Shown: positions 6,821 to 14,478 of the stretch, one piece after another
Numbering within the stretch: the stretch's first letter is position 1
Layout: each line of letters starts with the position of its first letter
Assembly: GCA_934526125.1 (NCBI GenBank)
Contig: CAKSZU010000034.1
Span: 1 to 19,227, forward strand
DNA: 19,227 nucleotides
Direction: 5' to 3'
Source of the DNA: an uncultured Faecalibacterium sp.
GTDB taxonomy: Bacteria; Bacillota; Clostridia; Oscillospirales; Ruminococcaceae
Made by a program: the position numbers and the translations under genes
Notes under the pieces: model-generated
Told to the model about the DNA's origin: nothing
Seen by the model: the letters and a program-made list of their open reading frames with translations, nothing else
Database searches by the model: none

Positions 6821-6836
6821 CCACTACATTTTGTGT
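6821..6836 (-). promoter_or_regulatory. NrdR-box-like site upstream of nrdD
   Basis: The minus strand reads ACACAAAATGTAGTGG, which matches 13 of 16 positions of the NrdR box consensus acaCwAtATaTwGtgt as I recall it. Its centre is 31 bp from the centre of the inverted repeat at 6787-6808. Tandem NrdR boxes are typically about three helical turns apart, so the spacing fits. The second site, however, is 2 bp shorter in the centre than an NrdR box. No nrdR gene lies in the window. Confidence 0.5.
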
Positions 6837-7059
6837 TTTGGGCAATCCGCCAAAATTACGGGAGAATTTTCGGAATAAAATTTGGGGCAAGGGGGCTTGA
6901 CAAATCCGTTGTCAGAAGTATCTGCATTCCGGGGCGTAATATCCGTTCCCGAGTATACTTCGCTGGAAGTCAGCACCCGCTGACCCGCCCTTCCCTGCCC
7001 GGTTCCTCCCCGCAAACCATCCTTTAACAAAGCTTCAGCCGACGGCATCTGAAATCTTG
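6837..7059. other. intergenic stretch between the divergent nrdD and antiporter promoters
   Basis: I see no gene in these about 220 bp. A TTGACA at 6897-6902 lacks a convincing -10 (TATCTG after 16 bp). TGACA and TGTCA arms flank it at 6898-6913. GAAGTAT (6915-6921) can pair with ATACTTC (6955-6961) around a 33-base loop. A C-rich tract follows at 6975-7020. A small RNA is possible but not supported by a clear promoter-terminator pair. Confidence 0.35.
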
Positions 7060-7088
7060 TTGCTTTTTCTCTCCACAAAGAGTATAAT
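7060..7088 (+). promoter_or_regulatory. antiporter promoter
   Basis: TTGCTT (7060-7065) is followed by a 17-bp spacer and a consensus TATAAT (7083-7088). The antiporter ATG lies 38 bp further on, so the leader would be about 30 bases and includes the AGGAG ribosome site at 7111-7115. Confidence 0.65.
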
Positions 7089-7126
7089 TTTCATCGTATT
7101 TATCAACAAAAGGAGAAACTGCATCC

Positions 7127-8422
7127 ATGGAACAATTACTCATCTGCCTGTCGACAGCGCTCATTGCAGGGCTGCTGCTGTCCCGGGCAGCCAAAGTCAT
7201 CCGGCTGCCCGCCGTCACCTCCTATCTGGTGGCGGGGCTGCTGCTGGGGCCCTACTTTCTGGGCCGGCTGGGACTCAGCGGGTTCGGCATCGGCTTCGGC
7301 AGTCTGGAGCAGGTGGAGGGCTATGGCCTCATCACCCAGGTAGCACTGGGTTTCATTGCCTTCGTCATCGGCAACGAGTTCCGGCTCAGCGCACTGGAGA
7401 GCATGGGCAGACAGGCCATCACGGTGGGCATCCTGCAGGCCGTGGCCACCACCCTTCTGGTGGACAGCGCCCTCATTGCCCTGCACCTGATCCGCCCCGA
7501 CATCATTTCTCTGGCCTCTGCCATCACACTGGGCGCCATCGCTGCAGCCACTGCCCCGGCAGCCACTCTGATGGTGGTCAAGCAGTACAAGGCCAACGGT
7601 CCCCTGACCCACCTGCTGCTGATGGTCGTTGCCATCGACGACGCCGTGGGTCTGGTGCTGTTCTCGGCCTCTTTCGGCGTGGCCAATGCGCTGGAACAAG
7701 GCCGCATCGACCCGGTCGGCGTTCTGGTGGAGCCTCTGGTGGAGATCGTGTTCTCGCTGGGGCTGGGTGCGCTGGCGGGTTTCGTGCTGAACCAGCTGGA
7801 GATCTACTTCCACTCCCGCTCCAAGCGGATGAGCCTTTCCGTGGCCTTTGTCCTGCTGACGGTGGGGCTTTCCATGGTCAGCTTTGAGATCGGGCCGGTC
7901 CACTGCAGCTTCTCGCTGCTGCTGGTCTGCATGATGACCGGCACGGTGTTCTGCAACATCTGCCCCACCTCGGACGAGCTGATGGACCGGCTGGACCGCT
8001 GGGTCAGCCCCGTGAATATCCTGTTCTTCGTGCTGTCCGGTGCCGAGCTGGATCTGAAGATCCTCGCAAACCCCATGGTCCTGCTCATCGGCGTGGTGTA
8101 CATCGCTTCCCGCAGTATGGGCAAGATCAGCGGCTCTTACCTGAGCTGCCGCGCCACCCACTGCAGCGAGAAGATCCAGGAATCTCTGGGCATCACCCTG
8201 CTGCCCCAGGCCGGTGTGGCGCTGGGCATGGCTGCCGAAGCCGCCGACCTCTCCGATGGCCACATGGTGCGGAACGTGGTCCTCTTCTCGGTGCTGGTCT
8301 ACGAGCTGGTCGGCCCTACCCTGACCAAGATCAGCCTGACCGCCGCCGGGGAGATCGCCCCCGAGGGGCGCACCAGTGCCCGCACCGCCAACCGGCCGGA
8401 AGAGCCGGTGTCGGTGGAATAA
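7127..8422 (+). CDS. cation:proton antiporter, CPA2 family
   Basis: This 431-residue, strongly hydrophobic protein has about 11-13 predicted membrane segments and resembles the membrane domain of CPA2 exchangers (KefB/NapA-like). These swap Na+ or K+ for protons across the cytoplasmic membrane. Family-like features are the N-terminal RLPAVTSYLVAGLLLGP (26-42), GFIAFVIGNEF (75-85), the unwound-helix motif TAPAAT (142-147), and the Asp pair D171-D172 in VVAIDDAVGLVLFS, matching the ion-binding acidic site. No C-terminal TrkA-N/RCK domain is present; only a short polar tail of about 35 residues follows the last helix, so nucleotide-gated control of the Kef type is unlikely. AGGAG eleven bases before the ATG is acceptable. 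It is a single-gene unit between its own promoter and terminator. The transported cation is not readable from sequence. Confidence 0.88.
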   Translation: MEQLLICLSTALIAGLLLSRAAKVIRLPAVTSYLVAGLLLGPYFLGRLGLSGFGIGFGSLEQVEGYGLITQVALGFIAFVIGNEFRLSALESMGRQAITVGILQAVATTLLVDSALIALHLIRPDIISLASAITLGAIAAATAPAATLMVVKQYKANGPLTHLLLMVVAIDDAVGLVLFSASFGVANALEQGRIDPVGVLVEPLVEIVFSLGLGALAGFVLNQLEIYFHSRSKRMSLSVAFVLLTVGLSMVSFEIGPVHCSFSLLLVCMMTGTVFCNICPTSDELMDRLDRWVSPVNILFFVLSGAELDLKILANPMVLLIGVVYIASRSMGKISGSYLSCRATHCSEKIQESLGITLLPQAGVALGMAAEAADLSDGHMVRNVVLFSVLVYELVGPTLTKISLTAAGEIAPEGRTSARTANRPEEPVSVE

Positions 8423-8445
8423 GCTTTTCCCGGACATCAAAAAGG

Positions 8446-8477
8446 AGCCGCTGCATCACACAGCGGCTTCGTTTTTT
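8446..8477. terminator. two-way terminator between the antiporter and the clp operon
   Basis: AGCCGCTG (8446-8453) pairs with CAGCGGCT (8461-8468) around a 7-base loop. On the plus strand T6 follows at 8472-8477, ending the antiporter transcript. On the minus strand CCTTTTT follows the stem, so it can also end the long leftward operon whose last gene stops at 8624. Confidence 0.85.
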
Positions 8478-8485
8478 GTTTATTC

Positions 8486-8592
8486 GCCCTCTCCGTATTT
8501 GCTTCGCAAATCCACCTCTCCCGAAGGGAGAGGCAAGTGCTCTTGGCTCCCCCTTTGGGGGAGCTGGCGAGCGTCAGCGAGACTGAGAGGGC
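8486..8592. repeat. 107-bp palindromic repeat element
   Basis: The element is bounded by the inverted ends GCCCTCTC (8486-8493) and GAGAGGGC (8585-8592). Inside are three hairpins: ATTTGC/GCAAAT near 8498-8512, CCTCTCCC/GGGAGAGG (8515-8533) and GCTCCCCC/GGGGGAGC (8546-8564). I recall very similar intergenic elements scattered through Faecalibacterium-like and other Oscillospiraceae genomes, but only one copy is in this window. It lies between two convergent genes, a common site for REP/MITE-like repeats, and carries no transposase. Confidence 0.7.
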
Positions 8593-8623
8593 AAGGCCGC
8601 TACCCTTGTGCAGCAGCCCTGTT

Positions 8624-10933
8624 TTACTTCAGAATAATCTCCCCGTTCTCGGCATCCACCGTCAGGGTGGAGCCGGAGGCAAGGGTGCCGTCGATCAGGC
8701 GCTCGGCGGCGGGGTCCTCCACGGCCTTCCGGATGACCCGGCGCAGGTCGCGGGCACCGAACTTTCCGCCCTGGCTCTTGGCCACCAGCGCTTCCAGTGC
8801 CGCCTGGGTGTAGCCGTAGGCAATGCCCTTTTCGGTCATGCCGGGCTTGTACTCGTCCAGCATCAGGGCGGCGATGCCCTCCAGCGTCTTCTGGCTCAGG
8901 GGCTTGAAGGTGATGACCTCGTCCACACGGCCCAGGAACTCGGGGCGCAGGAACTGGCTCAGTGCCTTCCGGCTCTTCTCCTCGTTCCGCTCTTCCTCGC
9001 TGCGGTTGAAGCCCAGACTTGCGGTGGTCTGGTCGCTGCTGCCCGCATTGGAGGTCATGCAGATGACGGTATTGGAGAAATCCACCGTCCGGCCCTGGGC
9101 ATCGTTGATCTTGCCCTCGTCCAGGATCTGGAGCAGGATGTTCATCACATCGGGGTGTGCCTTTTCGATCTCATCGAACAGCACCACACTGTAGGGGCGG
9201 CGGCGGACCTTCTCGGTCAGCTGACCGGCCTCCTCATAGCCCACATAGCCCGGAGGCGAACCGATCATGCGGGACACCGCATACTTCTCCATATACTCGC
9301 TCATATCCAGCCGGATCAGCGGGTCGGGGCCGTCGAACAGCTGATCGGCCAGCTGCTTGACCAGCTCGGTCTTGCCCACGCCGGTGGGCCCCACAAAGAT
9401 GAAGCTGGCCGGACGGCGGCGGCCCGACAGGTCGGCGCGGCTGCGCTTGACGGCCTGCGCCACCAGATGGACAGCCTCGTCCTGTCCGATGATCTTCTTT
9501 TTCAGCTCGGTCTCAAGGCCTGCCAGCTTTGCATACTCGGTCTCCCGGATCTTCACGGCGGGGATGCCGGTCCACAGCTCGATGACCTTTGCCACATCGT
9601 CCATGGTCACCCGGATCTCTCCGGCAGCGGCCTGCTTTGCGGGCAGCTCGCTTTCCAGCTGGGCGATCCGGGTCTTGCGCTCGGCCACCCGCTCATAGTC
9701 GATGGGCTCGTTGACGTCGGCGCTCTCCATATCGGCTTCTTCCTGCTTCAGGCTCTCCAGCTCCTTCTGCATCTCCAGATATTCGGAGATGACCGGGTGG
9801 GCCAGATTGCAGCAGGCGCAGGCCTCGTCCAGCAGGTCGATGGCCTTATCGGGCAGATACCGGTCGGTGATATAGCGCTCGCTCAGGGTGACGGCGGCGC
9901 TCAGCACATCGGCAGGCACCTGCACATGGTGATGCTCTTCGTAGTAGTGCTTGATGCCGTTCATCACGGCCAGCGTATCAGCGATGCTGGGTTCCTCCAC
10001 CCGCACGGGCTGGAACCGGCGCTCCAGTGCCTGATCCTTCTCGATGTACTTGCGGTACTCGTTGAAGGTGGTGGCACCGATGACCTGGATCTCGCCCCGG
10101 GAGAGGGCGGGCTTGAGGATGTTGCCCGCGTTCATGGCACCCTCGCTCTCACCGGCGGAGGTGATGGTGTGGATCTCGTCGATGAACAGGATCACGTTCC
10201 CGGCGGCCTTGACCTCGCTCAGCAGGCCCTTGACCCGCTGCTCGAACTGGCCCCGGAACTGGGTGCCTGCCACAAGGCTGGTAAGATCCAGCAGGTAGAT
10301 CTCCTTACCCTTCAACCCGGCGGGCACCTGTCCCTTTGCGATCCGCTCGGCGATGCCCTCGGCGATAGCGGTCTTGCCCACACCGGCTTCACCGATGAGG
10401 CAGGGGTTGTTCTTCTGACGGCGGCTCAGGATCTGGATGGTGCGGTAGATCTCGCGGTCGCGGCCGATGATGTCATCCAGCCGCCCCTCCTGGGCCTTCC
10501 GGGTCAGGTTCTCGCAGTAGGTGTCCAGAAACTTGCGGCGGGGCGGCTTTTTTCCGTTCTTGCCCGCCTTCTTGTCGGTCTTGTCGTTCTGGGTGCCGCC
10601 GTTGACCCCCAGCGGAAAGGTCGCGCTGGAGCCGGGCACCAGATCGCTGTCGCCCTCCTCGTCGCTGTCGGGACGGCCCATGTTCATCAGCATGGAGAAG
10701 GGGTTGCCCATGCCGCCGCCATCCTCCATCTCCTGCATCATATTTTCCATCCGGTCTTCCATGTTGTCCATGTCTTCATCGGACATTCCGAACTGCTTCA
10801 TCAGATCCTCCACGGGCTTGATGTGCAGTTCCCGGGCACAGTGCAGACAGTACCCTTCATTTTTCATCTGCCCGTTCTCCATCCGCTGGACGAAGATGAT
10901 GGCAGGCCGCTTCTGGCATCGAATGCAGACCAT
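8624..10933 (-). CDS. clpE: ClpE-like AAA+ unfoldase with N-terminal zinc finger
   Basis: Clp ATPases unfold proteins and feed them to the ClpP protease. The 769 residues begin with a zinc-finger-like pair CIRC (C3, C6) and CLHC (C29, C32), as in ClpE. An acidic Met-rich stretch (50-100) and a Lys-rich linker follow. The first AAA+ domain has Walker A GEAGVGKT (181-188) and Walker B LFIDEIH (249-255); a short coiled middle region lies at about 385-435. The second AAA+ domain has GPTGVGKT (515-522) and [11 protein letters not shown] (583-593). LGF at 640-642 sits where ClpC/ClpE carry the ClpP-docking loop, which argues against ClpB. The N-terminal double Clp repeat of ClpC is absent. AGGAGG six bases before the ATG fixes the start. 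It is the last gene of the operon, 27 bp after the CvpA-like gene. No CtsR box is visible in that gap. ClpC-type naming is possible. Confidence 0.9.
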   Translation of the reverse strand: MVCIRCQKRPAIIFVQRMENGQMKNEGYCLHCARELHIKPVEDLMKQFGMSDEDMDNMEDRMENMMQEMEDGGGMGNPFSMLMNMGRPDSDEEGDSDLVPGSSATFPLGVNGGTQNDKTDKKAGKNGKKPPRRKFLDTYCENLTRKAQEGRLDDIIGRDREIYRTIQILSRRQKNNPCLIGEAGVGKTAIAEGIAERIAKGQVPAGLKGKEIYLLDLTSLVAGTQFRGQFEQRVKGLLSEVKAAGNVILFIDEIHTITSAGESEGAMNAGNILKPALSRGEIQVIGATTFNEYRKYIEKDQALERRFQPVRVEEPSIADTLAVMNGIKHYYEEHHHVQVPADVLSAAVTLSERYITDRYLPDKAIDLLDEACACCNLAHPVISEYLEMQKELESLKQEEADMESADVNEPIDYERVAERKTRIAQLESELPAKQAAAGEIRVTMDDVAKVIELWTGIPAVKIRETEYAKLAGLETELKKKIIGQDEAVHLVAQAVKRSRADLSGRRRPASFIFVGPTGVGKTELVKQLADQLFDGPDPLIRLDMSEYMEKYAVSRMIGSPPGYVGYEEAGQLTEKVRRRPYSVVLFDEIEKAHPDVMNILLQILDEGKINDAQGRTVDFSNTVICMTSNAGSSDQTTASLGFNRSEEERNEEKSRKALSQFLRPEFLGRVDEVITFKPLSQKTLEGIAALMLDEYKPGMTEKGIAYGYTQAALEALVAKSQGGKFGARDLRRVIRKAVEDPAAERLIDGTLASGSTLTVDAENGEIILK

Positions 10934-10960
10934 TCATTTCCTCCTTTTCCCACCCCGTCT

Positions 10961-11656
10961 TTACACAAACGGGTTGAACAGATTGAATGCTTTATAGTAA
11001 AGGCTGCTGCTCATGACCGTGTCGTTGAGTACGGTCAGGTTGCCGCCGGTGATGACGATGATCGCCCAGACCACGCAGAGTACCAGATAAAGATCCAGCA
11101 TACTGGCTGCGCCGCCTGCGGCCCAGCCCAGCCAGCGGTTCACCGAGCCGATGACCGGCAGCCGGTTCACCAGCCCCAGCACCGTGACCAGCATGCTCAC
11201 CAGCATCCGCAGCAGGGCAAAGGCCACGAAGAACAGCACCAGCGAGATCACCGGTGTCAGCAGCGGGGCCAGCACCTTCTGGACGATGGTATCAGCCAGA
11301 AGCACGGCGTTGTCGTTGAGTACCGCGTTCAGGGAGCGCTGGCAGGCCTCTACGATGGAAGCCCGGAAAGCGGCAGGCAGGAAGCCCGCGTATTTTTCGG
11401 CGATGGCGTTCAGGCTGACCGCCCCGCCCTCGGCAATGCTGGCAGCGATCTGGTCCCGGAAGCTCCCGGCAAAGAACCGCTGGAACACCTGCCCGGCGGC
11501 CCAGCCCGAAAAGGCACGGGCCCCCAGCAGGCTGACCAGGCTTCCGGTCAGCTGCACCACCGACGCCAGGAACCCCTTGCGGGCATACCGGAACGCCAGC
11601 AGCAGCCAGACTGCCGTACATAGAATATCAAAAAGAAATGACGGATTCTTGAACAT
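10961..11656 (-). CDS. CvpA-family membrane protein
   Basis: This 231-residue protein has the CvpA-like N-terminus: a helix at about 7-22 then FRYARKGFLASVVQLTGSLVSLLGA. Two more long hydrophobic segments follow in the second half (VISLVLFFVAFALLRMLVSMLV and MLDLYLVLCVVWAIIVIT). CvpA was first tied to colicin V production in E. coli; the family's biochemical role remains unclear, with links to envelope integrity. I chose the ATG at 11656, which starts just before the hydrophobic N-terminus. A frame-open start at 11833 would overlap the upstream gene by about 167 bp. The ribosome site is weak (AAAGGT adjacent or AAGG further up), suggesting coupling to the upstream stop 10 bp away. It precedes the clpE-like gene by 27 bp. 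Confidence 0.8.
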   Translation of the reverse strand: MFKNPSFLFDILCTAVWLLLAFRYARKGFLASVVQLTGSLVSLLGARAFSGWAAGQVFQRFFAGSFRDQIAASIAEGGAVSLNAIAEKYAGFLPAAFRASIVEACQRSLNAVLNDNAVLLADTIVQKVLAPLLTPVISLVLFFVAFALLRMLVSMLVTVLGLVNRLPVIGSVNRWLGWAAGGAASMLDLYLVLCVVWAIIVITGGNLTVLNDTVMSSSLYYKAFNLFNPFV

Positions 11657-11666
11657 ACCTTTAACC

Positions 11667-12884
11667 TTATTGTTGTGATCGCGGGGCCTCCAGCGTTTCC
11701 ACCGTGTTGCCGCTGAACAGCAGCAGGGTCTTGCTGTCGGCCAGAAGGGCCTGCGGGCGGGCGGCAAGGGTCTGGCTCCACTGCCGGGTGCCGGAGTCAC
11801 TGCCGGAGGCGGCATAACACTCCACGGAAGCATCCCCCAGCAGGTAGAACAGGCTGCCTGCCCGGACGATGCCGTGGGCAGCAGGCACGGCCCCGGCGTG
11901 CTGCACGTCGAGGTTCTTGTCCAGCGTCACCGCCTGACAGACCTGGCCCGAGGTCAGCAGCAGGGCCGCATTGCCCGCAGAATCCACTGAAACATCGCTC
12001 AGTTCCGTACCGGCGAACTCATAGACGGCCTTTTCCCCGCCGCCTGCATTGTAGAGTACGGCCTTGGTGTCGTAAACTGCCAGAATGGTGTTGGCCGACG
12101 TCCAGCCCAGCCACTGGGGCACCCCGCTCTGGTTGGCAAGGCTCACCGGGTCGCCGGAAGCCAGATCGACCAGATAGAGGTTGGTCATCACCTGACCGCC
12201 GCTGACGGTGACGGCCGCCGCCGCCAGCTTCCGGCTGTCGGGCGAGAACGCCATCCGCAGCGGGGTGCCGTCTGAGGAGGTCATGCTCCAGCTGAGCTGC
12301 TGCTCCATCTGAGAATTATAAACCAGAAGCTGCGCCATACTGGTCTGGTCCTCGGTGACCACCGCCAGTGTGCCGTTGTCGGACATGGCGCAGAGGAAGA
12401 TGCTGTTTTCCATCTGTTTGGTGTAGAGATTCTGGGTCCGGCTCTCCACCCGCAGCTCGTTGCCGGAGCGGTTGTACAGGACGAACCGGGTCTTTCCTGC
12501 GGCCAGCGCCGGGCGGGCGTAGCCGCTCTGGATGCTGTTGAGCTTCTTGCCGGTGCGGGACCAGACCACGCACCCCTCATCCCCCAGTTCCACAAAGCTG
12601 CCGGTCAGGGGCTGCACCTGGGTCAGCTCCGCCACGCCGGTCTGCTGGGGCCACCCGGCCCCGGGCAGAAAGGCGATGCGGGCCGTGTCGGTCAGGTCCT
12701 TCAGGGCCGCCACCGAGCTGCCCGCAAGGCCGGTGGCAAACAGCACCACCGCCGTCAGCAGCACCAGCAGCACCGCCGTGCGGCGAATGCGGCGGTTCCG
12801 CACCCGCTGCCGGGCAGCCTCCAGATATTCGACCCGTCCGGCCGAAAGCGGCTCGTCACTGCCGCTGTGGTTGTTTTTCTTCAT
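11667..12884 (-). CDS. DUF5711-like membrane-anchored beta-propeller-type protein
   Basis: The 405-residue product has a basic cytoplasmic N-terminus (RQRVRNRRIRR), one transmembrane segment at about 37-58, and a long outer part made of short beta-rich repeats. Examples are SDNGTLAVVTED, SPDSRKLAAAAV and DSAGNAALLLTSGQV, a pattern typical of propeller blades. I recall it as DUF5711-like; its function is unknown, and binding of a surface ligand or scaffolding is only a guess. AAGGAG seven bases before the ATG at 12884 favours this start over an upstream in-frame ATG at 12932. It overlaps the end of truA by 29 bp, indicating translational coupling, and is followed after 10 bp by the CvpA-family gene. 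The three genes after truA may serve one envelope process. Confidence 0.72.
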   Translation of the reverse strand: MKKNNHSGSDEPLSAGRVEYLEAARQRVRNRRIRRTAVLLVLLTAVVLFATGLAGSSVAALKDLTDTARIAFLPGAGWPQQTGVAELTQVQPLTGSFVELGDEGCVVWSRTGKKLNSIQSGYARPALAAGKTRFVLYNRSGNELRVESRTQNLYTKQMENSIFLCAMSDNGTLAVVTEDQTSMAQLLVYNSQMEQQLSWSMTSSDGTPLRMAFSPDSRKLAAAAVTVSGGQVMTNLYLVDLASGDPVSLANQSGVPQWLGWTSANTILAVYDTKAVLYNAGGGEKAVYEFAGTELSDVSVDSAGNAALLLTSGQVCQAVTLDKNLDVQHAGAVPAAHGIVRAGSLFYLLGDASVECYAASGSDSGTRQWSQTLAARPQALLADSKTLLLFSGNTVETLEAPRSQQ

Positions 12885-13659
12885 TGGTTTGCTCCTTCGA
12901 GATTTCAGCGGGCTCATCCTCATAGTGGACACACTTCAGGAACAGCCCCTTCGCCGGAAGCGTCGGGCCTGCCCTGCTGCGGTCGCGGCTGGCCAGGATG
13001 GCCGGGATCTCCGCCGGGTCCAGACGGCCGGCCCCGGCCTCGCAGAGGGTGCCCGCCAGGATGCGCACCATATTATAGAGGTATCCGTCCGCGGTGACCT
13101 CGATCTCGATCTCGTCGCCTTTGCGCACCACGGTGCAGGCCGTGATGGTGCGGACGGTGTCGCCGTGGGCAGCCGCCGAAGAGCCCGCCGCACACAGGGC
13201 CAGAAAATCGTGTTTTCCCACGAACTTTTCCGCCGCCTGCTGCATTTTTTCCACATCCAGCCGCCGGGGCACCCGGGTATAGTACTTCTCGTCAAAGGGC
13301 GAGTCGATGGGATGGTTGTGGATGCGGTAGAGGTAGGTCTTGGTGTGGGCGGCGTACCGGGCATGGAACGCCTCGGGCACCACCCGGGCAGACAGGACCC
13401 GGATATCCGGAGGCAGATGCTGGTTCAGGGCCAGCGGCAGCTTTTCCGGCGGGATGCGGGTGTCCGCGTGGAAATTCAGGGCAAAGCCCAGGGCGTGGAC
13501 TCCGGCATCCGTGCGGCTGCTGCCCTTGATGTCGGGGCGGGTGCCCAGCACGGCTTCCAGTGCGTCCTGAAACGCGGACGCGATGCTGCGCCCGTTGGGC
13601 TGCACCTGAAAGCCGCAGTAATTCGTGCCGTCATAGGCAAGCGTAAGCAAAAAATTCAT
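12856..13659 (-). CDS. truA: tRNA pseudouridine(38-40) synthase TruA
   Basis: TruA converts uridines 38, 39 and 40 of the tRNA anticodon stem to pseudouridine. The 267-residue protein has the N-terminal LAYDGTNYCGFQVQPN, the catalytic motif GSSRTDAGVHALG with Asp51, and the later KTYLYRI and GYLYNMVRILAGTL motifs. Length fits the family, with a charged C-terminal tail (EISKEQTNEEKQPQRQ) that overlaps the start of the next gene. The ATG lies only 3 bp after the ecfT stop, and no Shine-Dalgarno sequence precedes it (CCCGAATTTTTAAGCT), so translation is probably coupled to ecfT. The ecfA1-ecfA2-ecfT-truA order is a classic Firmicute arrangement. Confidence 0.95.
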   Translation of the reverse strand: MNFLLTLAYDGTNYCGFQVQPNGRSIASAFQDALEAVLGTRPDIKGSSRTDAGVHALGFALNFHADTRIPPEKLPLALNQHLPPDIRVLSARVVPEAFHARYAAHTKTYLYRIHNHPIDSPFDEKYYTRVPRRLDVEKMQQAAEKFVGKHDFLALCAAGSSAAAHGDTVRTITACTVVRKGDEIEIEVTADGYLYNMVRILAGTLCEAGAGRLDPAEIPAILASRDRSRAGPTLPAKGLFLKCVHYEDEPAEISKEQTNEEKQPQRQ

Positions 13660-13662
13660 AGC

Positions 13663-14478
13663 TTAAAAATTCGGGAACACCAGCCGGGAGGCCAGGATCA
13701 CCGCAAAGCAGACGATGCAGACGGCAAGATCGATGTAATCCTGCTTTTCGCACCGCAGCACCTTCAGACGGGTGCGGCCGTCGCCGCCCCGGTAGCACCG
13801 GCACTCCATGGCCATGGCCAGTTCGTCGGCACGGCGGAAGGCCGAGATGAACAGCGGAATCAGTACCGGGACCAGCGCCTTGACCCGCTCGGTCATCGAA
13901 CCGTTGTCCAGCATGGCACCGCGGGCCTTCTGGGCGTTCATGATCTTGTCGGTCTCCTCGATCAGGGTCGGGATGAACCGCAGGGCGATGCTCATCATCA
14001 TGGCCAGCTCATGCACCGGAAAGTGCAGTTTGCCCAGCGGCTTGAGCAGCTGCTCGATGGCATCCGTCAGGACGATGGGGCTGGTGGTGTAGGTCAGCAG
14101 GCTGGTGCCTGCGATCAGGGCCATGACGCGCACCGCCATCAGCACGGCGTAGCGCACGCCCTCGGCATAGATGCGGATGAACCCGAACTGCACCAGAGGG
14201 CTTCCGTCCCCCGAGACAAAGAACAGGTTGAGTACCGCCGTAAAGACGATGATGGGGAAGATCGGCTTCAGGCTCTTGACGATCAGCTTGAAAGGGATCT
14301 TCGCCACCCCGTACATGGCCACCAGGAACAGGATGGACAGCGTCAGCCCCAGCGGGTTGGACGCCGCGAACAGCAGAACGATGTAAACGATGGTCAGCAC
14401 CAGCTTCATCCGGGGATCGAACCGGTGGACCAGGCTGTTGCCGGGGAAGTGCTGGCCGATGGTGATATCTCTCAGCAT
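13663..14478 (-). CDS. ecfT: ECF transporter transmembrane protein EcfT
   Basis: EcfT is the membrane scaffold of energy-coupling factor transporters, linking the ATPases EcfA1/A2 to exchangeable substrate-binding S subunits. The 271-residue protein has several hydrophobic helices in its first half (about 25-60, 70-90, 110-135) and a last helix near the C-terminus. Two cytosolic coupling motifs, QKARGA (Arg186) and ECRCYRGGDGRTR (Arg227), dock into the ATPases. The start overlaps the ecfA2 stop by 7 bp (ATGCTGA), so the two are translationally coupled. No S-component gene lies in the window, which fits the group II type whose module is shared by unlinked S proteins. Confidence 0.95.
   Translation of the reverse strand: MLRDITIGQHFPGNSLVHRFDPRMKLVLTIVYIVLLFAASNPLGLTLSILFLVAMYGVAKIPFKLIVKSLKPIFPIIVFTAVLNLFFVSGDGSPLVQFGFIRIYAEGVRYAVLMAVRVMALIAGTSLLTYTTSPIVLTDAIEQLLKPLGKLHFPVHELAMMMSIALRFIPTLIEETDKIMNAQKARGAMLDNGSMTERVKALVPVLIPLFISAFRRADELAMAMECRCYRGGDGRTRLKVLRCEKQDYIDLAVCIVCFAVILASRLVFPNF

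Noticed and set aside
4460..7027. 855-codon rightward open frame
   Set aside because: It lies antisense to nrdD, whose motifs are certain. The frame has no ribosome site, its product is low-complexity (repeated His, Leu, Gly, Val) and it is explained by codon bias of the GC-rich opposite gene.
7136..8440. 434-codon leftward open frame over the antiporter
   Set aside because: His/Gln/Asp-rich shadow of a membrane protein gene, a usual artefact of antisense frames in hydrophobic genes.
8486..8592. CRISPR-like array
   Set aside because: The hairpins are different sequences, not direct repeats with spacers, and no cas gene is present.
8624..10933. Assignment as the disaggregase ClpB
   Set aside because: The long ClpB middle domain is absent, an LGF docking loop is present in the second AAA+ domain, and the N-terminal zinc pair fits ClpE.
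8537..11623. 1028-codon rightward open frame
   Set aside because: It starts inside the palindromic repeat and runs antisense to the clp and CvpA-family genes. It has no domain or ribosome site and is a shadow frame.
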